NCBI RefSeq assembly: GCF_018991925.1
Contig: NW_024737068.1
Coordinates: 2,541,658-2,605,657 of the forward strand
Reading direction: 5' to 3'
Length of the DNA stretch: 64,000 bases
DNA from: Homarus americanus
Lineage: Eukaryota; Arthropoda; Malacostraca; Decapoda; Nephropidae
This document shows positions 57,374 to 64,000 of the stretch, piece by piece. The position numbers were made by a program, and so were the translations under genes. A model generated the notes under the pieces. The model was not told the origin of the DNA and ran no database searches. It saw only the letters and a program-made list of their open reading frames with translations. How positions within the stretch are numbered: position 1 is the first letter of the stretch; each line of letters begins with the position of its first letter.

Positions 57374-57991
57374 TCAAATATCCGCTCCCATTCCAGGCCA
57401 ATAAAACTGATGAGCGACCTTCCTAAAAGTTTTCCTACGAGCACAGTGACTTTCTAGAGGGCTCTTGTGAGCTACAGAGGGAATGTTACTACGACAAAGA
57501 GCAGGGACAACAAGGAAAAACCTAACTACTTTAACTGGTTGCTTGGATGACACACAAGACCTGTGTAACACCCCATTAATAGAAACTAACTTATAAACCA
57601 ACCCATCTCTAACCTGATCCTCCTTCCCGGAAGTCACCTTCTCCCATACCCACGTCTGAGTGGTACACGAGGCTTGAAGCTTGGCAAACTCCTTAGGTGT
57701 CACAGACAGTGGCAACAAATTCGGCAGAAACCGGGGATGCGGTCGTTTCACCTTATCCGTCCGTGTCTCTACAGCTTGGACCTTGGCTGGAGGCGTGGCA
57801 GCGTGTGAGGATGGCGAGGCGACGTCGGCAAAGGCGAGGAGACTGGTGCTGGTGGCGAGGAGACTGATGCTGGTGGCGAGGAGACTGGTGCTTTGTGGCG
57901 CGGATACTGGTGCTGGTAGTGAGGAGAGTTTTAAATGTTCCGGGTCGTTAGTCACGCACACTGGGAACATTACCAATGAGGACACTGGCAT
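57374..57991 (-). pseudogene. pol: Element L: integrase zinc finger region
   Basis: The stretch contains VPALCRSNIPSVAHKSPLES, then HCARRKTFRKVAHQFYWPGM, and after a stop at 57374-57376 the pair CRSCDQC. This is the HHCC zinc finger of a Gypsy integrase (His from AHKSPLESH, Cys from CRSCDQC). The catalytic core that should follow is missing. Upstream is a short tandem peptide repeat with STSLLA units (about 57835-57900) and basic linker sequence where RT should be. Confidence 0.75.
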
Positions 57992-58085
57992 ATTTAATGG
58001 GAGCTCTTACCACATTAGACCAACCAGTCAAATAGGGGCAACGCAGGTAGCACCTAACAACAGGGAACTGGTCCACACGACCTAA

Positions 58086-58583
58086 TTATTCGGCGACACT
58101 AACCTTCGGGCAGTTGAAGATGTCAGCGTCAGGCAGGGCTTCCTCAGAGACAATAATGCACGAGCAACCAGTGTCCCTGATGAAAGTAGATGCCCTAGAC
58201 CCATTTATTGTTCCACTGACACAATAACGGGGGAAGCTCCTGTCTTCCAAACAGAATCCGACCTTGTGGCTGGGCTGATGAGTGTCAGCAGTTTTGAAGG
58301 CGAGGGGATTCCTGGGACAGCGAGAACGAATGTGCCCTTCTTCTCCGCAGCTGTGACACCGCACGGCTGGTGAACTACTCCTGTGTACTCCTGGGGATGG
58401 TTCCTCGGAAGACGGAGGCTCCGCAATCTTCACTACAGGAGGGGAAGACTTGGGGTAGGCGATGCGAGCAGACGCCCAGTTGTCAGCAAGATGTACCGCT
58501 TCTCCAAGCGTCACTGGCCGGTGTTCCTTGATGAAAATTCTCAAGTCTGGAGGTAGAGAAGACAAAAATTGATCTAATATCAT
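58086..58583 (-). pseudogene. gag: Element L: Gag SCAN-like segment, zinc knuckle, protease
   Basis: The frame reads MILDQFLSSLPPDLRIFIKE and TLGEAVHLADNWASAR, a helical segment like the SCAN/capsid C-terminal domain of Gmr1-like Gag proteins. The zinc knuckle is CHSCGEEGHIRSRC. The likely protease active site is FIRDTGCSCIIVS, where the residue after DTG is Cys rather than the usual Ala or Ser. The stop at 58086-58088 ends the frame shortly after. The upstream Gag part is separated by a deletion near 58590-58640. Confidence 0.82.
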
Positions 58584-58627
58584 GAAGTTAGAGAGAGACT
58601 CAAAGGTTTCTTCAACCTCTGATGCCT

Positions 58628-59040
58628 CTAATCATTGATGAAACAACCGACCCAACTTACAGCATAGCTATCTGGGTCCACGCCAAGCAGCTCAGCTACC
58701 CGTTCAAACCTAATAAGGTAGGAGGCGATATCTTCTCCTTTACCGTACACAGGCAAGCTGGGTTTTTCCACGTTGTCTTGTGTTTGGCCAGAAGATTCTG
58801 GTCTACTTGCAGCATTAATCCTAGCTAGTTCTAGGTCCTTTTCTACCTGCAACTTAGCTAATTCGAACTCTCTTTCTCTCTGACGTTCCTCCATCTCTCT
58901 CTTTTTCTGAAGTTCCTCTCTCGCTTTCTGACGTTCCTCTCTTTCGGCATTCTGTTGGGTGACCACATACTGACCAACCTCAGTACCCGTCAGACCCAGG
59001 GCCACCGCTTGACCTTTCAACTCCTCAAATCTATACATAA
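58628..59040 (-). pseudogene. gag: Element L: Gag N-terminus
   Basis: The likely start is MYRFEELKGQAVALGLTGTE at about 59040. A long charged coiled coil follows (EREERQKAREELQKKREMEE, then LAKLQVEKDLELARIN), then a capsid start with LPVYGKGEDIASYLIRFERV and LLGVDPDSYAV. The capsid breaks off within about 10 residues, so most of its N-terminal domain is missing. The open frame extends upstream to 59242 with a hydrophobic stretch, but this lies in the leader and is not part of Gag in related elements. Confidence 0.78.
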
Positions 59041-59457
59041 TGATCCGAAAGGCCAAGAGCAAAAAGAAAAATACACAACTTACCCCACAAATAGCCAAAG
59101 GTAACTTACCTAGTGGCTCAATCAAACCAATAAATGATTTGATCCGACTGGAGGGAACCTTGTTCTGCACCCAGCCCAGCTGAATCACTTTAGGGAAAAA
59201 ACCGCACCAGGTGAAACAACAACAAAAATGCTTTGACAGCATCCACAGTGCACCCTAACCAACACTAATTATCTTCCCCAAGTACAAGGGAGAGCAACAA
59301 GATTAGCACACAGAAGGAAGGGATAAGCACTGAAAAACACTTACTTCCGAGCCACAGACAGTAAGCGGCACGCACACGGCGACTTACAACAAACACCGGA
59401 ACTGATGTTAGCCTTCAGAAACCAAAAGTTAGAGACAATCCTGGCAAGGTCGCCACT
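59041..59457 (-). other. Leader and primer-binding site of element L
   Basis: TGGCGACCTTGCCAGGAT at 59438-59455 (minus) lies 2 bases inside the right LTR and is a good primer-binding site, different from that of elements B, C, E, H and I. No gene is supported in the leader. Confidence 0.7.
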
Positions 59458-60355
59458 TGTAAAGGCCTGGGACTTAGGGATAGAAATCCCTGACCAGACT
59501 AATTAGAATCTTTAAAATAGGAAAGTCAAGGACCATGGTTTTCTGAGGAATAACAAACAACCGTTTGAGATTGACATCTCTTTACTATAAAAAAATATAA
59601 CACAAAACTCTGACACCACTCAACAAACATCAAATAACAATTACGGGAGTCTAACAATTAATGCAGTAAACAGTTAATGGAGTCAAACAATTAAGGGAAG
59701 CAAACAATTAAAGGAAGCAAACAATTAAAGGAAACAAACAATTAAAGGAAGCAAACAATTAATGGGAGTCAGCAATTAATAGAATCAAACAATTAATGGA
59801 ATCAAACAATTAATGCAATCAAACAATTATTGGGAGTCAACAAATGATAGAATCAAACAATAAAAGGGAGTCAGCAATTAAAGGAATCAAACATCAAAAG
59901 AATCAAACAATGAACAGATATTTCCTACGGCAGTGGCCCTGGGGAAATTTCTGGAACATGGTGATCCACTCTCAGGGGGAAGCGTCCATTCAACTCCTCA
60001 CTCGAGCGACAGTTGCCGATGTCTTGATATGGCATGAGAACACCGGGGCACAGACGGAGGAGATGAACTGACGGTCGTGGTATGGAGTAGTGGTAGATGT
60101 ACAGAGAATTGACAGTTGATAGGTGAAGGTCGGGGGACACAGCCCACGAGTCCCGAGCCTTGATGAGATCTCAGTCAGAATTTGACGAACAGCGGAGGAG
60201 AAGATAGTGACTTTATGACGGCTGGGGAGGATCTGACGGCGACACGGGTACAAGCGCCGTTTTCGCCTCTGTCCAACCCCCCCAAGTATTGGTCGCACCA
60301 GCAAACGAGTGAGTGTGCAGTGGTAACGAGCAGGAAGATTGTTTCCGCCCTTACA
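59458..60355 (-). repeat. 5' LTR of element L
   Basis: In plus orientation it starts TGTAAAGGCC and ends CCCTTACA, an inverted TGTAA/TTACA pair. Inside, 17-bp units (AATTAAAGGAAGCAAAC and variants) repeat about a dozen times at 59655-59910. Confidence 0.8.
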
Positions 60356-60362
60356 CTGTGTG

Positions 60363-60682
60363 TGTGTGTCTGTTCTGGGCAGCCGAAACGGCACAATCGT
60401 TTTTCATCAAACTTGGTGGAAAAATCGCAAAAATTTCGTAAAGAAGAAGAAACCTGGTCCCATGTCGAAGGTTTCTTTAGGAAGTCATTAATTAACCATT
60501 TTATTTACACTGGAAAACGATGTCGCTGTACCCTCCTTCCGGTGGTTGCGCACTAGCCAAGCACGAGCGTTCGAACTTTCACTCTTTGGTAAACTGTACC
60601 ACCGGACTCGCCACCGGGCACGAAGTGCCCACGATCACTTGTCTAATATACTATAGGACTAGGCGTGTGTGTATGTGTGTGT

Positions 60683-60744
<62 letters not shown>

Positions 60745-60870
60745 CTGTTCTGGGCAGTCGAAACGGCACAATCGTTTTTCATCAAACTTGGTGGAAAAAT
60801 AAAAAAAAATTCGTAGAGTGGAACAAAACTGGTCCCATAGACAGGACGGATAGACTTGAGACAGATTAGA
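60363..60870. repeat. Paired dispersed repeat with (TG)n tracts
   Basis: A segment with CTGTTCTGGGCAGCCGAAAC and TTTTTCATCAAACTTGGTGG occurs at about 60369-60470 and again at 60747-60840. Between them lie GGTAAACTGTACCACCGG and the hairpin GGGCACGAAGTGCCC (60587-60635), then a (TG)n tract at about 60665-60742. The hairpin block recurs at 61992-62066. Confidence 0.75.
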
Positions 60871-61265
60871 AGGCATTTATAAACAAGAATAACACCAAAT
60901 TGGCCATAGCTGCGTCAGTGACGGAAGGAGGTCTTACATCCACCAGCGTAAATAATAAGACGCATTGAAAACTAACCCCCTCGGGCGGAAAGAACATCGA
61001 TGGCCAGTCAGTTATGTGAGATGGGCCTAAAACTGACTAACGCAGATGCTGACTATGATGACTTAACACAGGTGATAACTTAAGCAGATGGTGACTAATC
61101 TAGCCAGAATCAGGGTCACTTCTCTTCATAATATAATTTATCTCGGAATGATCATCAGTGATTCAAAATAATTCTTTTTATGATTCTAACCTCTCCTTAT
61201 GGTGAATATTTCTTTAACTAATTATTCTAACATTTATTCTATTCCTTCTTATAGTATATTAGATA
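60871..61265. other. Spacer without recognised genes
   Basis: No feature recognised in about 395 bp. Confidence 0.5.
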
Positions 61266-61269
61266 CTGT

Positions 61270-61991
61270 AAGTATCACGACCACGACCATGATTATAACA
61301 ACCAGGACCATGATTATTACAACCAGGACCATGATTATAACAACCACGACCATGATTATAATAACCACGACCATGATTATAACAACCACGACCATGATTA
61401 TAGCAACCATGACCATGATTGTAACAACTACGACTATGATTATAAAATCCATGACTGATTATAACAACCACGACCATGATTATAACAACCACGACCCTGA
61501 TTATAACAACTACGACTATGATTATAAGAACTACAACCATGACTATAACAACCACGACCATGATTATAACAACCACAACCATGATTATAACAACCACGAC
61601 CATGATTATAACAACTACGACCATAATTATAACAACCACGCACATGTTTATAACAACCACGACTATGATCATGATAACCACGACCATGATTATAACAACC
61701 ACAACCAAGATTATAACAACCACGACTATGATTATATCCACCCAACCATGATTATAACACCCACGACTATGATTATAACAACCACGACCATGATTATAAC
61801 AACCAGGACCATGATTATAACAACCACGACTATGATTATAACAACCACAACCATGATTATAACAACCACGACCATGATTATAACAACCACTACCATGATT
61901 ACAACAACCACGACTAGGATCATAACAACCACGACTTTGATCATAACAACCACGACCATGATTATAACAACCACGGCCATGATTATAACAA
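61270..61991. repeat. 21-bp minisatellite
   Basis: About 34 units of 21 bp built on CATGATTATAACAACCACGA. The unit length is a multiple of three and lacks stops in several frames, so long open frames occur on both strands, including one with a seven-residue period rich in Cys, Tyr, Asn, His and Gly on the minus strand. These are best explained as by-products of the repeat. Confidence 0.93.
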
Positions 61992-62066
61992 CCTCGGTAA
62001 ACTGTACCACCGGTCTCGCCACCGGGCACGAAGGGCCCACGATAACTTGTCTTGTCTATGGTTTTG
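61992..62066. repeat. Second copy of hairpin-bearing block
   Basis: GGTAAACTGTACCACCGG and CGCCACCGGGCACGAAGG match 60588-60640, but the hairpin is altered (GGGCACGAAGGGCCC). Confidence 0.75.
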
Positions 62067-62394
62067 AAACTTCTGTCTGGCAATCAAGTTTTCATTGGAA
62101 GTGCCGTAGCAGAACACCATACTGTTAACTGGAGGTCTTAATTATTTCTCTTGTTGATGGGCATCTTGTTGATATTGTTACTGCTGTTAAGGGTTTTGTT
62201 TTTGTTATTGCCATTTATTCTTATAATTTTGGGTGACCTTTTTTGTAAATATATATAAATAACGTACATTTACCTTGGTGTTTCTATTGGTTCTTTTCGT
62301 CCAGGATTTTATTCTTCAACCATGACTGAGTATTTGGGAGCACCATTACCCCGGAACACTGTTTTCTTTTGGGTTAACCTGACCTAACCAGCAG

Positions 62395-62755
62395 GGGGCG
62401 ACCTATGGTGTTAATGGTCAGCATACTCGCCTCGCAAGTGAGCGAACCCGGGTTCGATACCTGGGCAGGGTGAAACTATGGGTAAGTTTCTTAACGCCAT
62501 TTGACTCTGTCTACCCAGCAATAATTGGGAACCTGGATGTTAATCGATTTGCAGATCGTGTTCCGGGGTTATGGTTAGCCAGTGCTGTTGGCGAGTTGTC
62601 CGGCCTTCTCGGACTGTTCCTTAACAATGGGTCATGCAACACTTTAACTTAGTGTGTGATTGTTGTGATGGCGACAGCTTCTACACCTGCAACAAATTGA
62701 CGCATAGGTGGCCCTAGGGCCGACTATCCTCGTTACACGAGGGGCAACCATTATG
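62395..62755 (+). repeat. tRNA-derived SINE-like repeat
   Basis: The head GTTAATGGTCAGCATACTCG, CCTCGCAAGTGAGC and CCGGGTTCGATACCTGGGC has a clear B-box (GGTTCGATACC) and shares the TGCCTCGCAAGT-type centre with the SINE at 30702. The body extends to about 62755 and is followed by (ATGT)n. No poly(A) tail or target duplication was found. Confidence 0.65.
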
Positions 62756-62778
62756 CATGTATGTATGTATGTATGTAT

Positions 62779-62810
<32 letters not shown>

Positions 62811-62990
62811 CGGTTTATTAATAGAGTTGCAGCCGGTGGCTGAAAATATACAGACTTACATTTGATTTAGACATAATGATATACTATGCGTTGAATACAT
62901 TTATGTATGTATGTATGTATGTATGCATGTATGCGTGTATGTATGTATTTATGTATGTATGCATGCTGTGTATGTGCACACAGGATCGTG
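62756..62990. repeat. (ATGT)n and (AAT)n tracts with retroposon tail
   Basis: (ATGT)n at 62756-62780 leads into (AAT)n at 62781-62808, then AACGGTTTATTAATAGAG and GGCTGAAAATATACA, matching 40921-41000. More (ATGT)n lies at 62900-62965. Confidence 0.8.
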
Positions 62991-63029
62991 TAATGCGTCT
63001 AGTGTGGTAGCATTATGTTAGTGTTAAGG

Positions 63030-64000
63030 TGGAAGCATTGCTTACTCCCTCTCGCTCTCAGCTACCGCCGCTGGCTAGCCCTCATCGCGAACAGAGAAGC
63101 AACTTGCATAAGTCTTCCCCCGCCAGTACCAGCCTTTTCACCATCAAGGGTCATGCTGTGCCTCCTCGTGGCAACACACGGTAACTGGGTGCTTCGTGGG
63201 CGACAAGCAGGGGATGTCGGGGTAGCAGTGGGCCCCAGAGGGGCAGCGCATAGGCCCACTGTCATGTAAACACGTCCTGGCGCCAACCAACCATTGTCCC
63301 GCTGCCTTGCAGATTAACTTTGGGAGGCATAAGGCTACGAGAATAAACCCCGAACGAAAAATCTACGGAGAAGTCCCACATCAAGCAGCCATGCTTACAG
63401 AGCTCCAACAAGACCCAAACGGCGGTATAGGCGGAAGAGGTAACCACCATGGGAACCCAATGAATAACCCAGCAGATGAAAGCAATGCATGATGGATAGG
63501 CTACTCAGGCGAAACCAAACAAACTGGGCTATCGGCAGTCCATTGCAACTCTCCGTCTCCCCAGTCGTTGCAACACTTGCACCACTGGATTAGGAAAAGG
63601 GAGAGCCAAGATGTGTGGTTGCAGCCTGCGCTCCTCCCTCACCACATAAATCAACTCACGCGCAGCCATCATCCAGCTCATCATCATCCAAACCCCTATA
63701 CCCCTAAAAGTCCTATGGCGACGGACGAATGGTGACGGCGACAGGCAGAGAGAAATGATTGCCAGGAATCTCTAGTCACAACTCTGCACATAGACGGCAC
63801 AGATAAGATGGTCGTTTATGCATTGGGATCTAGGCAGCAATGCGATACGTTCCTGTCTGTGCGACTGAGCATCCCTTTCGAGGAGCCAATTTGCTCACCC
63901 CACATGGGGAGGGGGCTAGAAAAGGTGTCCTAAACATAGCCTTCTTAAAAAGCCAACCTAACTGGGCAACCGCACTCAGTTAGGTCATCCTTATGCTGTC
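63030..64000 (+). mobile_element. 5' part of an RTE-type LINE, cut by the window end
   Basis: 63080-63345 matches the reverse complement of 26394-26700, and 63346-64000 matches the reverse complement of 21790-22270, with no interruption where the CR1 sits at the other locus. The copy should continue past 64000 into the endonuclease. No open frame is conserved with the other copy. Confidence 0.78.

Larger units (their letters stand above)
56104..60355 (-). mobile_element. Gmr1-like Ty3/Gypsy element L, internally deleted
   Basis: LTR sequences at 56104-56803 and 59458-60355 flank a minus-strand interior with gag, zinc knuckle, protease and an integrase zinc finger only. RT, RNase H and the integrase catalytic core are absent, so this copy would need enzymes from another element. 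A SCAN-like segment in Gag points to the Gmr1-like branch, from which the vertebrate SCAN domain is thought to derive. The left LTR lacks about the first 85 bp compared with the right one and abuts the CR1 fragment, so no target duplication can be tested. Confidence 0.82.

Noticed and set aside
59050..59242. Membrane or signal segment at the start of element L Gag
   Set aside because: The hydrophobic stretch lies upstream of the recognisable Gag start and probably is untranslated leader.
60600..60660. Helitron 3' end (hairpin followed by CTAA)
   Set aside because: A hairpin lies about 12 bases before CTAA at one copy, but the second copy does not keep it, and no Helitron 5' end or Rep/helicase was found.

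Overview
This is a eukaryotic, almost entirely repetitive window, most likely from an invertebrate and plausibly a decapod crustacean. That placement is an inference from the mix of retroelements: Mag/K02A2.6-like Ty3/Gypsy elements, CR1 and RTE-type LINEs, tRNA-derived repeats and long (TA)n tracts. No intact host gene, rRNA gene or true tRNA gene was found. One scaffold gap of 100 N (18948-19047) shows that the assembly is broken at the largest satellite.

Layout, left to right. 1-4.2 kb: a left-truncated, degenerate Ty3/Gypsy element (A). 5.2-6.5 kb: the 5' end of a second LTR element (C), cut off inside gag. 6.5-18.9 kb: a 23-bp tandem satellite interrupted at 6857-12780 by a complete LTR element (B, minus strand, CAGGG target duplication). 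19-19.7 kb: (TA)n tracts and inverted tRNA-like repeats. 19.8-26.8 kb: an old RTE-type LINE on the minus strand, split by a younger, nearly complete CR1 LINE on the plus strand whose ORF1 carries an SGNH esterase. 26.8-30 kb: AT-rich sequence with a decayed THAP-domain fragment. 30-40.8 kb: LTR element I with a SINE in its gag and a complete younger LTR element H in its 3' LTR. 41-45 kb: minisatellites, a perfect 35-bp inverted repeat containing a hammerhead-ribozyme-like core, and a long (TA)n tract. 45.4-47 kb: a decayed CR1-like LINE. 47.06-53.01 kb: complete LTR element E (minus, ATTAT target duplication). 53-56.1 kb: CR1 fragments and 275-bp tRNA-like tandem units. 56.1-60.4 kb: an internally deleted Gmr1-like element (L) that keeps gag with a SCAN-like segment but lacks RT and the integrase catalytic core. 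60.4-63 kb: minisatellites and a SINE. 63-64 kb: the 5' part of another RTE copy running off the window.

Working relationships. B, C, E, H and I start reverse transcription from the same primer-binding sequence (TGGCGCAGTGA...), and B, E and H have closely related pol proteins, so they form a related set of elements. B, E and H still have paired LTRs with perfect 5-bp target duplications, but each has stops or frameshifts in gag-pol, so none looks autonomous as assembled. The CR1 is closest to coding-competent: its ORF1 is intact, and its ORF2 is broken by a 124-bp tandem duplication, one small frameshift and one stop.
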